In this document: positions 38,587 through 49,321 of the stretch, one piece after another
How positions within the stretch are numbered: position 1 is the stretch's first letter
How the letters are laid out: every line of letters begins with the position of its first letter
Assembly: GCA_003024785.1 (NCBI GenBank)
Contig: PUQB01000466.1
Span: 122,001 to 186,000 of the forward strand
Length of the DNA stretch: 64,000 nucleotides
Origin: Selaginella tamariscina
Lineage: Eukaryota > Streptophyta > Lycopodiopsida > Selaginellales > Selaginellaceae
Direction of reading: 5' to 3'
The notes under the pieces: model-generated
Told to the model about the DNA's origin: nothing
Databases searched by the model: none
What the model saw: only the letters and a program-made list of their open reading frames with translations
Position numbers and translations under genes: made by a program

Positions 38587-41500
38587 ATGGCACCTGCGAA
38601 CAAGGTAATTTGTCAATGCAAGTTGTGTCGAAGTGAGGAATGTGGCTATAAATTGGTTCCTAGACCAACAAGGGATTATCATAGAAAGCGCGACAAGCAA
38701 TTGTTGCATGTAGCATCTTCAAGAAAAAGGTTTACAAATGTTTACAGGATTTGTAGATGTCAACTTTGTAAAGCTAGAAATCCTGAACTAGGTGGGGTGC
38801 AATACTCTAGAACAGGATATGGGCAGCATTTGGTTGCGCGGATGTTAAAAGAAAAATACTTCAATCAGCAAGCAGGGGTGCCTTACAACAAAAAACCACA
38901 GGTTCCATTTACAACGAAGAAACACAAGAAACATTGCCAAATACAAGGGAGAATGAAATAGATGAGGCATGCATGTTGAGGTGTGTATGGAGCCATTGCC
39001 ACAACAAATTGCAGTACAAAATCCATTTGATGATCCAGATTTTGATACAGTTGCATCCACAGAAAGGATTGCTGACGTGAATGATGCTGTTTTATTCTCT
39101 ATTCTTGACCTTGCAAGTTTGTTTGAACAACACAGAGCACCTGAAGCATTAGCTAATGAAGTCTACAAACTGCTTTTCAAAGAAGATGGACTTGCATCAA
39201 AGATAGCTTCGTTAAACAACTGGTCAGGGAAGTTGAATGGTCATAAGGTTCCAACTAGTGTGAAGACTATGAAACGCTTTTGCCGAGACTTGGGAGCTCC
39301 AGAGGTTGACAGATATGCAATGTGTTACCATAAGGATGACAAACCATATATATTTCCAAAAATTAAAGACGATGAAGCTCAAGTCACTAAAGCAAACCGG
39401 GTGTCATGTGCTTCATGTTTAAACATCCGCAAGGATGCAAAGCAGTTCATGTACATCCCTCTTGCAGCTAGGCTTCAAATGCTAGTGTCAACAAGAACAG
39501 TAGCTTGGAGTTTCCTACAGCCATGGCGAGAGAGAAAGGATTGGCTTGGAAAACATACGCATGAGCAACCTTCAAAAATGCAAGAGTTTTGGCATGGTAG
39601 CAAGTGGCGTGAGTATCAATCGTTTTTCACTCCAGGTGCACAGTGGAAACTTCCACAACAATGTCCCACCTGCAAGACAATGTTCCACTGCTGGCCAACT
39701 GAACACAACGTTGTTGCTACACGTTCAGAGAATGGAAGCATGACTTGCTCTATTGTGGTAACATCTTTATGTACTCTGGGGCATACGCAGAGGGTGATCC
39801 CAGAAACCTTGCCGTGATCATTCATTCGGACAAGTTTCAGGCCACAAGTACGAGAACAAGAGCACCATGTCTTTGAACATTCAGGTGGTAAACGGTGGTA
39901 AGAACGCTATTCCAGAGGTTAAACACATGGTTCTACCATTATGTTATTTACAACTGAAGATCTTCCAGATGGTCCTGACAAGTACGATCTTTATCTACAA
40001 CTTCTAGTTGCGGAGTTGAATGATTTGTTTGTCGAAGGAACTCCAGTTCAGTATGCAATTGATGTCCCCGGCTTGCAACTTGATAGATCTTTCAACTTAC
40101 GCGTATTGACACTTGCTGTTGTTGGAGACCATCCGGCTCAATGTGATATTACAAAACTGTCACAAGGTACATTTTCACTTTCCAAACTTTTTCTTTTTTA
40201 ATCTTATACAATAGGCGGATTGCTACCTTGCCGATATTGTCATGTACGTTGTGAAAATGGAGGTAAGTTTGAGGATGTGTGGTTAAAGACTAGAGAACCA
40301 GATCCTCTTCGCACTCAAGCTGATTATGAAAGTTGTCTACAAAAAAGGAACAAAGGAGAAGAGACACAAAGAGAGACAGGTGTACGTGGATCAACAGAAT
40401 TATATGGTTTGGTCACTACACAGGCTTTCAAGATTGTTGGTGATGTTACTATAGACGTAATGCATCACTTAGCTCTGGGAGTTCTAAAGAAGGCACATGA
40501 AAGTTGCTGGGAAGAGATCTCTTCACAGACTTCTAAAAGAATTTTAACAACCAGGTTGGAGACTGCTTTGGAGCATAGAACACCTTACCTCCGTAAGAAA
40601 CGTGCTCCTGAAAATCCTACATGCAGACCAGGTAACTGGAAAGGAGATGAACACCAGACTTTCAGTGCTGTCTATAGCCTCTATGTTTTGGAAGGACTTG
40701 TAAATCCTGCTCTATGGGACATTTTACAGGTATGTAAATATGTGTTGCATGTACTTAAACTGAAAATAATATGTATGCAGGTGCTATCAGCCATAACAAA
40801 ATTATTCTATGATTACAGTAGAACTCATGGCTGGAATGAAGAAACAATATCAACTGCAAGGACTCTTCTTTTTTCATGGCGTGTTAGATCAAATATTGCT
40901 TTTGGAGACAACAAATCTATTGTCCAGCATATGGTTGGAGCAGCTCACATGTTGTTAGATGTTGAGCGATTTGGTCATCATGACTTGTTATGGTGCTACC
41001 GATTTGAACGCTTCTTTGCTACAGTGAATCGTATCTGCACAAACCAAAAAGAAATGGAAATATCCTTCACCAGAGCATTACAAAGGTATGCTTTCATTGT
41101 TTTTTTAAAGATTATGTATTAAAACATTTTGCAGAACCTTTTTTACAAAGTTAATGAACTTGAAATCTATTGACTGTGATGGATTACTTCCTACTACGCG
41201 ATGGGAAAAGCTTGTTGCATTATATTGCAAAGGAGGAGCTCCAGGTAAATTTGTTTACATTGAGAAGTTATAAATGTAACATACATGTCTTTGTAGATGG
41301 TTACATATGCGTTCCAACACAAACTTTAGCAAAGAACATACGTCTGTTTAGCAAACACACATGCTGGGATGAGTTCGTTAGCAAAGGTATAGCCATTGGA
41401 AGGTCTACCAAGAGACATGTATCAAAGGAGGATGAGTCATCTAAGACCATAGAAAGGTACTCATCAGTACTTGTAGCTGACACGGTCTTTAGTGAGGGGG

Positions 41501-42099
41501 ACTACATTGTTGTTGAAGCTCCAGACAATTTGCTTGAGTACATTGCGAAGCTGGAGTTTGTATTCACAGCAAACATTTGTACAGGGACGGTTATGTTCTT
41601 TGCAGGTGAGTACATGCGGTATAGTGTAGTGGATGGAGAGGTTGAGGTTGACGCTGCTACCGGGATGAGAATTCTGCACAAAGAAGTTGAAGGATTTGAT
41701 TATAGCAGCATTCTACCAGTGTCCAAGATACTTAGAGAAATATGTGTGCTGCCTTGTCGTGATGGTAAGAGACCAGGATATAAGATTGCAATGGAGACAA
41801 GAATAGCTGAACTGCCAAAGGCACTGTTGAAGCTTGGTAAACCTGGCATTGTTCCAGTCTGGCCTAGAGATGGAGAAGTTGTGGAGATGTACGCTCCCAT
41901 CGTGAAAAATGTTGAAGACAAACAAGTATATATTACGTGGTTGCAAGCACACAAGGGGTTCTTATTGAAAATTACAAGGAGAAAGAACCACAGGAATGGG
42001 AAAGCATTGTCAAGGTCATTCCTTGCATGGAGGCAAGACGAAGCGGAAAAAAAGTTTTTATTCCGACAAATAAAATACACTTATAATTATCATCTATAA
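38587..42099 (+). CDS. EnSpm/TNP2-like transposase of the nested element
   Basis: Several collinear coding blocks lie on the plus strand in different frames: 38587-38961 (N terminus with paired-Cys motifs CQCKLCRSEEC and CRCQLCKARN), 38969-39817, 39941-40200, 40215-41095 with a probable GT/AG intron at about 40732-40780, and 41170-42099. Signatures resembling the Tnp2-like transposase core are PGLQLDRSFNLRVLTLAVVG, GDHPAQCDI, LPCRYCHVRCE, VDVMHHLALGV-like DVMHHLALGVLKKAH and WCYRFERFFATVNRICTNQK. Gaps between blocks are partly introns, such as the 40176-40214 region, and partly frame changes, so activity is doubtful. The protein would cut and move the element in the nucleus. Assignment to EnSpm rests on motif resemblance only. 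Confidence 0.7.
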
Positions 42100-42477
42100 T
42101 TATTTGTAATGAAATTATTATCTAATAATATATATCTGTAATTTCCTAGTTCAACTGAATTCACCATATAGGTACGGTTGTTATTTTATACTGTATTAAA
42201 AGTAAATGTAATTAAACGAAGCTTTTAAATAATAAACATATGTCTATTTTAAAAATTCAAATGTAAGTAAATAAAACTATTAAATAAACATATGTCTTTT
42301 TTAGACTTCCCAAGTATAATTAGAGTCTCTTATAAAGACACATTTAATGATGGTGAGTGGTGTTCAGTCGGCAGAGCGCTCTCCAAAGTATCATAAATTC
42401 TCTCAATCTTCATCTCCATCATCTCCGAGCTCTCCTACTAAGCTTCTATTCCCACTCCACCGTGTTCTCCAACTGTT

Positions 42478-44800
42478 GTGTTAAGCAGCCGTTCGATGTC
42501 ATCCATAAGTTTGTTGGAGGAGAGCAAAGCTTGGGATAGCAAGGCTTTGTTCACCCATATCAAGCAGCATTTCCATGGTGCACCGGAGGACTTGGATAGC
42601 ATTCATTCTTTGGTAAGCCAAAAGATCCGTGGCTCTAGCTTTGTTCACCTCGACATTGAGCACTGGGTTAAGTTGGGCCTTTGTTATGGGTCAGCTGCGG
42701 AGCTTTTTAGCATAGCGAAGAGTTTGAAGGTGGTGAACCCCAAGCAAACACCTTCCAGCGTCAACAAAAATAGTCATGTGTCTCAATCACCTACCCAAGC
42801 GTCTCCAGGGACAAGAGTGAAACGGCATTCAAAGAGGTCCAAAAGGGTGGAAAAGAAGCATAAATATGGTCTCATGGTCCGTGGGGAGGTGCCTTCAAAA
42901 GAAGTTTTATTCAAGAACTACAACTTCAACTCACACAGCGGACTTGATGCGGTTGGTTGGGAGGAACAGTATGAGCAAATGTCTGGGAACTTAAGGGAGA
43001 TCCGGCTGGCATGCGAAGAGCGGTTTCCACTTTTTGATCGTGTGGGTTTTGGAAAAAATGAAAAGGAGAATTTGGCTGCACGGGAAGCTTTGGCAAAAGA
43101 GCTTGTTAGCACGGGGAAGATGCAGCCCATTGTCTTTGAAGGTCATGAACCATTTACAACTCCTGTGGAGTGGGTCTCTCAACGCATTGCAATATTCCTG
43201 CATGGGAAACGTCAAAGGCTCCAACAAACATTAACACAATCAAGGACAATTCATACTCGCTCATATACTTACAATGTTTCGGAGGTGGTTCTTGTAGGTT
43301 TCAAGAAAGTACTTGACTTGGAACACGTAGAATTCTGCCAGCAACTCTTCAGGAATAGGAGGAAGCGGGAACCATTCTTTATAAAGCGTGAGGTGCTTGT
43401 GGGACGTGGAGTTGTTCAAAGCTGGTACGTGGAATCCAACATCATAATGTTGAAGGTGAAGGTAAGTAAAGTTAGCGGCCTCAGTTCTGGAGCGTTTGTA
43501 CCTCTCACAGGCTCAGAAGCATCACAGATCACTGAGGAAGTAAAGTTTTACCTTTTACATGTGTTTTCTAGATATATCTAATGTGTACATATATTTGTAG
43601 GAAGTTGTTACTTGGCCTGAATGTCTTACTGATTGTGAGATGGATAGCAACTTTCTTAAAGCGGACTGTTGTGACGATGAAGAAGTGCCAGCATCAAAGA
43701 GGCTAAAGACGAGACGTCGTATTGTGCCGGATGTAAGTAGCATTGCATAGTTCTCTTTAAAGTTATATGTGTGCACACTTGTTTTAGCAGGATGATGAAG
43801 GTGATAATGAAGAGAAACGATCGGAGAAAGAGCCAAAGAAAAAGAGTGAAGTAACAGTCACGGCCTTGGAGGTGATTTAAAGTAGTATTTTTTCTTTGTT
43901 ATGTTTTATGATTTTTTTTGCTAGGAGAGGAGCAGGAGCAAGAGCTTACGCAAGACAATGAAATGGAACATGATGATGAGCCAAAGTACATTCATGACTT
44001 GGATGACGTTCACGACGACTTGGGAGAAGATCAAGAGAATAAAGAAGAGGTATTGTTTTCAGTTGTAATAATATTTATTTCATTACAACATACCTGTTCT
44101 TGCAGTTTGAGACACTACAAGTGGTGAACATCTTGAATGGTAAAGAAACCATTAAGAGGCATCATCAAGGAAGCCAATAGAATGGCAAAGCTTCACAACA
44201 AGTAAGTTTTCTATAGTTTTGAGGTTCTTTATATCACTCTTTTGCATGCAGGCCTCTGGGGATCATGATGTTGCACTTTCTGTAATAGCTGTCGCCAGGA
44301 TATGAGCGTATGAAGGTTGATTCAGGGGATCCCGATTGTTCCAACTTGGGAAAGTGTTTAACTTATCGTGGAGTGTTCATCCGATGGCCAGGTGTAAGAT
44401 TGAGGCAGTTGAGCCGTTTCAGAAGGTAAGTTTGTTGTTTAATTGGTATTTTGGTTAACAATTTTACATGCAGCTTCCATTGGACTTTGTTGATCTTGTG
44501 AGAAAGAGAACAAAAGCAGAGATTGAGACAATGTGCAACGTGATCATCCCAAACTTGACAAGGAAAAAGCTAAGAACCTATCTCAATATAATGACAAAGA
44601 CTGAACCGTGGACATACATAGGTTGGATAGATTTGGAACCACCATGCTCTACACCTTTTTTGTTGAAGAGAGCATCCGTCTCGGACATATGCGTATTGAG
44701 TATGAAGACTGGAAGAAGGCTAAATGGACTGAACTCAATGTGTGTAACTTTGATAACATTAATAAAATATAAGTATTTTACTAAAATCAACGTCTTATAA
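42478..44800 (+). CDS. Second protein of the nested element (unrecognised, acidic C-terminal part)
   Basis: A 367-codon frame (42478-43581) begins MLSSRSMSSISLLEESK. Smaller, exon-like blocks on the same strand follow (about 43601-43731, 43792-43872, 43925-44048 and 44474-44750) with GT/AG-like borders. The first block has a basic stretch (KRHSKRSKRVEKKHKYG), and the later ones are highly acidic (EHDDEPKYIHDLDDVHDD). No known domain was recognised. Two-gene EnSpm elements carry a DNA-binding accessory protein in this position, so such a role is possible but not shown. The exon model is approximate. Confidence 0.5.
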
Positions 44801-45227
44801 GTAGTCTATTATGTATTTTCTAAATGTAACTAAAAATGTTTACTTAAAAAAATGATATATTTTATTTGTAAAATTAATTGAGCGGTTAATTTCTATATAA
44901 AACACATGTTTAATACGTATATTTTTTAGCTGAATTAATACAAAAACATAATTTGAAGTTACATATAAAGAAATCTAAAATATTATTGATGTTGTTGTGT
45001 TTTTATATTGTAACAGCAATATAAATTTATACTTTATAAACATATCAATAAAACATAATAAGAAGTAACTACTACAAGTAACTTTCAAAAACAATCGTTA
45101 AAAAAGCCATTACAAAATCATATGTTATTGTGACCAGAACTTGTCATTTTTAATAACATGTATGTGTAAGGTAGAAAAACATATTATAAAACCACATATA
45201 AACCGTTATTTGGGTTCCCGTGTTGCA

Positions 45228-46461
45228 ATCTCCACATCCTTAAAATGAGTATTCCATATGTTATTGAAGGTACCAGTGCAGATTGCTTGGAGTCCCATCA
45301 AATTGAGGCACTTGTTCACATGTTCACACAGCTTCAATTAAGTGTATATTGAAGGCAAAACCTTGAGATTTTCCCTGACCCTTGCATTTGTGGTTCGGCA
45401 TTTGTGAGGCATCCTGTCTGCATTTACTTTCACAAAAGCCTTGAGTATCTCTATGGCTGCCATAATGTGAGAGCGGGTTTTGACCAAGCGAGTGTTCCCA
45501 TGTACTGAGGTTTGCGCTCCATCTAGCCACTCATCCCTCCGACAGTAGAACGTGGTCTTTGGGATCCCGTATATACTGTACTAAGCTTTGAAGCAAATGG
45601 TCACCTTATTAAATACCATGGATGTACTCTGATAACCTGTGTTCGAGGCCATTCCATCAATACACCCAGTTAGTGCAGCATATACAAACTCATGCCTTTG
45701 CTTTTGGGTGAGCGTACAAAAGACATGTCTAATTTCATTCCGGTCTGCCATCTGACAACACTTCTTCTTACAACAGTCAATAGTGGAAATGCTCGTAACA
45801 CTTTCGGAAGATGTAGGATCCATCTTGACCCTCTTACTGAAACTTGCAAGGGAAGATCTACAACCCATGAATTGCCTTTTCTTACAATAGGACCAATGCA
45901 AGGAACCTCTTCAAATATGAGTTGTTCTTCCGAGTTGTTATTATTAAAATCCAACCTAGAATATGTTGAACCATCTTGCCGTCTTAATTCAGATGTTCGT
46001 CACCTCACGAGGGATCCAAGATGCAATGTGCCATTAGGTGAAACCTCTGTCACAACCACATCCACGAAGTCGGACCCTAGTTTCTCTTTTGACACTGCTT
46101 CCATTGGATTTATAGCTGTGATGATGCCTCTCCCAATCTCAATCTCATGAAGAAAGAGAATCACTTCATCCATCACAGCAGGCAAGCCATCATCTGGAAA
46201 ACTCGTGCTACTATTTGTTTGTGACTCTGCATATTCTGTATCAGCCTTGACTTCATCTAAATTCCACAATACAGGAAAACCCTCCTTAAATTCCATTTCC
46301 AGAACCTCAACATGCTTGTAAATGGTGTTCACCCATATGTACACACAAGATCCTTAGGCAATATTGTGACATGATGCATTATCATCTTGAACTTCCACAG
46401 TTCTAGTGCCAACTATCTCGTTGTTCCGAAGAAGACATACTTTATTTCCAGTATTAAACAT
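45228..46461 (-). pseudogene. N-terminal half of the GHTHEDID transposase, copy 1
   Basis: Translation from about 46461 (MFNTGNKVCLLRNNE) runs through GLPAVMDEVILFLHEIE, VVVTEVSPNGTLHLGSL and the cysteine-rich CCKKKCCQMADRNE to FYCRRDEWLDGA-like sequence and the LSTWEHSLGQN region. It stops being collinear with copy 2 at the insertion point 45223. The protein half is the same as 59320-60570. Several frame disturbances relative to copy 2 are apparent, consistent with decay after disruption. Confidence 0.7.
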
Positions 46462-46609
46462 ATTGTCCTGCATATAAATAATTGTGTTATTTATGATATC
46501 TGTTTATGCAATATTTCTAAGAAATCATAACTGCGGTTGCTTAACAATATGCATGTGCAATAATACATAATTATGTATAGAGATAATATCTCATACTTAA
46601 TTAATACAA

Positions 46610-47205
46610 TTGATGGGCAGGATTAATCCCGCTCACAACTCCCTCAAATGAGGAACAGTGGGCAGGATTAATCCCGCCATCGACTCTACCTCATCGGAGA
46701 GAGTCGGCGGGATTAATCCCGCCGCCGGATTCCTCGTCGGAGAGAGGCGGCGGGATTAATCCTGCCACAACTCCCTTCAACGAGGAAGAGGGGGCGGGAT
46801 TAATCCCGCCACAACTCTGACGACAGAGAATAGGCGGCGGGATTAATCCCGCCCACAACTCTCTCCGAAGCTATGATTTCAAAGAGATCTCGAGATAAAT
46901 CCTGCCCACAAATATTTAAAACAGGAAAGTGGTGGCGAGATTAATCCCGCCACCCTTCTCTGCTTCATAAAATGGTTGGCGGGATTAATCCCGCCAACAA
47001 CTCTTTCTAATAAATTCAGGTTATTTTTTATCAATTGAGAGAGTTATCGGAGGGATTAATCCCGCCGCTCTTTTTAAGAGGTAAAGAAGCATTGCCCGGA
47101 CTAATTCTACCATGGCTATTAAAGAGATGGTGGCGGGATTAATTCTGCCACCTCTTTGAAGAGGCAAAAAAAAAATGGCCGGATTAATTCCACCGCCCCG
47201 GCTAA
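46610..47205. repeat. Array of about 13 palindromes, consensus GGCGGGATTAATCCCGCC (copy 1)
   Basis: The 18-bp perfect palindrome or close variants recur about every 45 bp (for example near 46708, 46747, 46791, 46832, 46936, 46980, 47053, 47132 and 47178). Spacers are mostly AACTC(T/C)-type and GAC(G)AGGAAGA-type sequence. The array lies about 150 bp upstream of the transposase start, between it and the right end of the element. The symmetrical ATTAAT centre with GC arms is well conserved even where flanks differ, which suggests selection as a binding site. The function is inferred. Confidence 0.88.
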
Positions 47206-47726
47206 CCGAGAATATTAAATTAGAAGTATATTTAAACAAGATAAATCCTAACGGAATATATTGTAATCCTAATGCATTCCTAAACCCCTAAATTCTAATT
47301 TTAAGAGAGAATGTAAGAGAGTGAATCTTTATAACTATATTTAAATTTGTTTATAATACTTGTAAACAGCATTGAAGGTGCCATGTTTTTTTATAAACAA
47401 TAGCGCACCCAATTTAATGTCGCTCATGAACTGATCACTATGAAAAAAAAGAAAATCTGAAGAGTGAAAAATAAAGAAATGAAAAAACCTTTGCCGGAGA
47501 AAGAACCAGATCTAAATTTGAGTGGGAAATTAAAGGCATTTTCAAATTTACATGTCAGACCGACAATACTTATGTTAGAAATTCAAATTTTTTGAAAATA
47601 ACAGAAAATAAAATTTAAAATGAGTTGACACAAATAACCGACACTCTGACATATATATTCTCCAATTCCAATGAGTGTTTTAAAATTGCCATGGAATTCG
47701 TTTCCAAGTCTGTGTCGGGGAGTGGT
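47206..47726. other. Right flank of transposon copy 1 and tRNA upstream sequence
   Basis: To about 47569 the sequence is shared with 61440-61802 and belongs to the transposon. The rest leads into the tRNA-Pro gene. No coding frame is supported. Confidence 0.5.
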
Positions 47727-47798
47727 AGGCACTTGGTCTAGTGGTATGATTCTTGCTTAGGGTGCGAGAGGTCCCGAGTTCAATTCTCGGAGTGCCCT
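47727..47798 (+). tRNA. tRNA-Pro (AGG)
   Basis: Anticodon loop TTAGGGT sits in stem CTTGC/GCGAG, the D arm is GTCTAGTGGTATGAT and the T arm is CCGAGTTCAATTCTCGG. The acceptor arm AGGCACT/AGTGCCC has one mismatch, an A where the duplicated copy at 50847 has G. Anticodon AGG reads proline. It is followed by a short T-poor tail. Confidence 0.85.
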
Positions 47799-47859
47799 TA
47801 AACAACTGATTGTTCTGGACCGTTAAATAAACCGTGGTGGCATACATCAATCAATTTGT

Positions 47860-48130
47860 GTAATGACTTTTAATTGTATAGAGTGGATAAATATAATCCT
47901 ATACTCCTTAATTTCATAAATACCTTTCCAATTTACTTATTGTATATATTACTAACACATATATGTATATTTTATTTGAATTTGTGTAATGATCTTTAAT
48001 TGTATAGAGTGGATAAACATAATCTTATACTCTTTAATTTCATAAATACCTTTCCAATTTACTTATTGTATATATTACTAACACGTATATGTATATTTTA
48101 TTTGGAGTTAGGGTTTACTATTCATAAATA
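47860..48130. repeat. Tandem duplication of about 120 bp, repeated again at 50970-51190
   Basis: GTGTAATGA(C/T)(T/C)TTTAATTGTAT, AGAGTGGATAAA, CTTTAATTTCATAAATACC and TTATTGTATATATTACTAAC occur twice in a row here. The block occurs again, with further partial duplication, after the second tRNA-Pro at 50970-51190. Confidence 0.85.
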
Positions 48131-48222
48131 GTTATACCTTCGGTTTAAACCTAAATTCTCAATCCTTGCCCTACGTCATCGCATCCTCTTTTTCCTTGGC
48201 TATGCAAAAAGTTCTTGCGCTC

Positions 48223-48292
48223 GTGGCTGTGGTTTAGTGGTGAGAATTCCACGTTGTGGCTGTGGAGACCTGGGCTCGAATCCCCAGCCACA
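48223..48292 (+). tRNA. tRNA-His (GTG), probably decayed
   Basis: GTGGCTGTGGTTTAGTGG matches the 5' half and D arm of plant cytosolic tRNA-His. The anticodon arm CCACGTTGTGGCTGTGG gives GTG. The 3' half is about two bases shorter than the standard T arm plus acceptor (CTGGGCTCGAATC then CCCAGCCACA), so the cloverleaf does not close properly. Confidence 0.65.
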
Positions 48293-48392
48293 CTTCGTTA
48301 CTTTTACCCTCTCATGAATCTCCTTTTCGCGCCCATGGAGGAGTTGCTGCTTCGCTCCCATCGTACTACCCCTGGAAGCACGATCGTGCATG

Positions 48393-48463
48393 GTCGATGT
48401 AGTATAGTGGTGATATTTTTGCCTGTCACCCGGACAACCCGGGTTTGATCCCTGGCATTGGCA
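48393..48463 (+). tRNA. tRNA-Asp (GTC), weak anticodon stem
   Basis: The acceptor arm GTCGATG/CATTGGC pairs with G-T wobbles, the D arm is TAGTATAGTGGTGA, the T arm is CCGGGTTTGATCCCTGG and the loop CTGTCAC contains GTC. The anticodon stem has mismatches, so function is doubtful. Confidence 0.65.
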
Positions 48464-48530
48464 CTCAACCCTAAATTGCGGCCGGCTTGCTCCTCACCCT
48501 AACCTATCCCACCCCAAACTGTGCACCCGT

Positions 48531-48603
48531 GGGGATGTAGCTCAGATGGTAGAGCGCTCGCTTAGCATGCGAGAGGTATTGGGATCAATACTCAACTTCT
48601 CCA
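48531..48603 (+). tRNA. tRNA-Ala (AGC)
   Basis: GGGGATGTAGCTCAGATGG gives the acceptor and D arm, CGCTCGCTTAGCATGCGAG gives the anticodon arm with AGC, and TTGGGATCAATACTCAA gives the T arm. The 3' acceptor CTTCTCC leaves one mismatch. Boxes A and B are recognisable. Confidence 0.8.
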
Positions 48604-48633
48604 ACATTATCTTAAGCACTTAGCCTAGGACAC

Positions 48634-48720
48634 TTTTGGATGGAAGCGGGCAAGGGAGAGGGACAACTTCCTCTCCCTTGCCCGCTTCCGTCCAAAAGCG
48701 GGCAAGGGAGAGGAAGTTGT
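48634..48720. repeat. Strong hairpin (27-bp stem, 10-base loop) with an extra copy of one arm
   Basis: TTTTGGATGGAAGCGGGCAA and the following GGGAGAG (48634-48660) pair with 48671-48697, with a single G-T wobble. A further direct copy of the arm (GCGGGCAAGGGAGAGGAAG) follows at about 48698, and its GAAGTTGTCCCTC pairs with GAGGGACAACTTC in the loop region, so alternative foldings are possible. Parts recur at 51945-52040. Confidence 0.85.
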
Positions 48721-48769
48721 CCCTCTGCTTTTTGACCCGTGGACTCAACTATGGTTTGATTTTCACAAG

Positions 48770-49087
48770 GCATGGACGCAACGGTTTGGGTCTTCATCAA
48801 AATTAGATATGTGATTTTGATCTCGTACTTTGTTTTGAGTTTGAGGCTGCATTGGAAAGAAATAATACATGTGATGTTGGAAATCGATGCAATTTATGCA
48901 AAACCTCTGAGGTTGAGGCCTCAGAAGAAGAAGAAACGGTTTGGGTCTCCATCGAAATTAGATATTTGATGTTGATCTCGTGCTTTGTTTTGAGTTTGAA
49001 GTTCCGTCGAAAAGAAATAAGATGTGCAATGCTAGAAATCAATGCAATTTATGCAAAACCTCTGAGGTTGAGGCCTCGCAAGAAGAA
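48770..49087. repeat. Tandem duplication (about 165-bp unit), third copy at 52053-52205
   Basis: Two units start ACGGTTTGGGTCT(T/C)CATC at about 48779 and 48937. Both run through TTTGTTTTGAGTTTGA, AAGAAATAA, ATGCAATTTATGCAAAACC, TCTGAGGTTGAGGCCTC and AAGAAGAAGA. The third copy at 52053 ends at the broken 3' end of the PPR gene. Confidence 0.85.
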
Positions 49088-49155
49088 GAGGGTGGGATCG
49101 ATCCCAATGCCTCCCGCATGCGAAGCAGGTGCTCTACCATATGAGCTACACCCCC
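49088..49155 (-). tRNA. tRNA-Ala (CGC)-like, probably a pseudogene
   Basis: On the minus strand GGGGGTGTAGCTCATATGG and GCACCTGCTTCGCATGCGG give a tRNA-Ala 5' half with anticodon CGC. The T arm is shortened (TTGGGATCGATCCCA joins the acceptor CCCTC directly), so the 3' half is defective. Confidence 0.6.
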
Positions 49156-49249
49156 ACGCAGTCCTTCCGTCTCATGGGTTTGCCCTAATTGGGTGTCATC
49201 GTGGCGTGGCACTTCCAGTCGATCAAAACACCTCTTGAGTGACTCGGGC

Positions 49250-49321
49250 GCGTCAATAGTCCAACGGTTAGGATAATTGCCTTCCAAGCAATAGACCTGG
49301 GTTCGACTCCCAGTTGATGCA
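49250..49321 (+). tRNA. tRNA-Gly (TCC)
   Basis: A complete cloverleaf is present: acceptor GCGTCAA/TTGATGC, D arm GTCCAACGGTTAGGAT, anticodon arm ATTGCCTTCCAAGCAAT with TCC and T arm CTGGGTTCGACTCCCAG, with discriminator A. It lies at the left edge of a TTTAGGG-rich array. Confidence 0.93.

Larger units (their letters stand above)
38289..45222 (+). mobile_element. EnSpm/CACTA-like DNA transposon, 6934 bp, nested in copy 1
   Basis: The empty site is preserved in copy 2, where GTGTTTTGCAATCTCC (about 59324-59339) is continuous. In copy 1 the same sequence reads GTGTTTTGCA, then the insert, then TTGCAATCTCC, giving a 5-bp target duplication TTGCA (38284-38288 and 45223-45227). The ends are CAGGGACCCCATTC on the left and, read inward from the right, CACGGGAACCCAAAT, an imperfect terminal inverted repeat. 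The element carries two plus-strand genes, a transposase (38587-42099) and a second protein (42478-44800), as two-gene EnSpm elements do. CACTA elements usually have CACTA/CACTG ends and 3-bp duplications, so this is a divergent lineage of that superfamily or a close relative. Confidence 0.82.
35553..47569 (-). mobile_element. GHTHEDID-type DNA transposon, copy 1 (interrupted by a second transposon)
   Basis: This copy is homologous from its left limit (ACATTAGACTAGAGAGC) to its right limit (near CGACAATAC) to the segment 56594-61802. Without the 6.93-kb insertion at 38289-45222 it is about 5.1 kb. In order it holds an AT-rich left flank, a transposase gene on the minus strand split by the insertion, a palindrome array and a right flank. 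Matching stretches of the two copies look nearly identical by eye, so the duplication is fairly young. True termini, terminal inverted repeats and target duplication could not be fixed, so the limits given are those of shared homology. Confidence 0.75.

Noticed and set aside
46610-47205. CRISPR-like array
   Set aside because: The regular spacing is superficially similar, but spacers are themselves related repeats, the unit is a palindrome and the genome is a plant.
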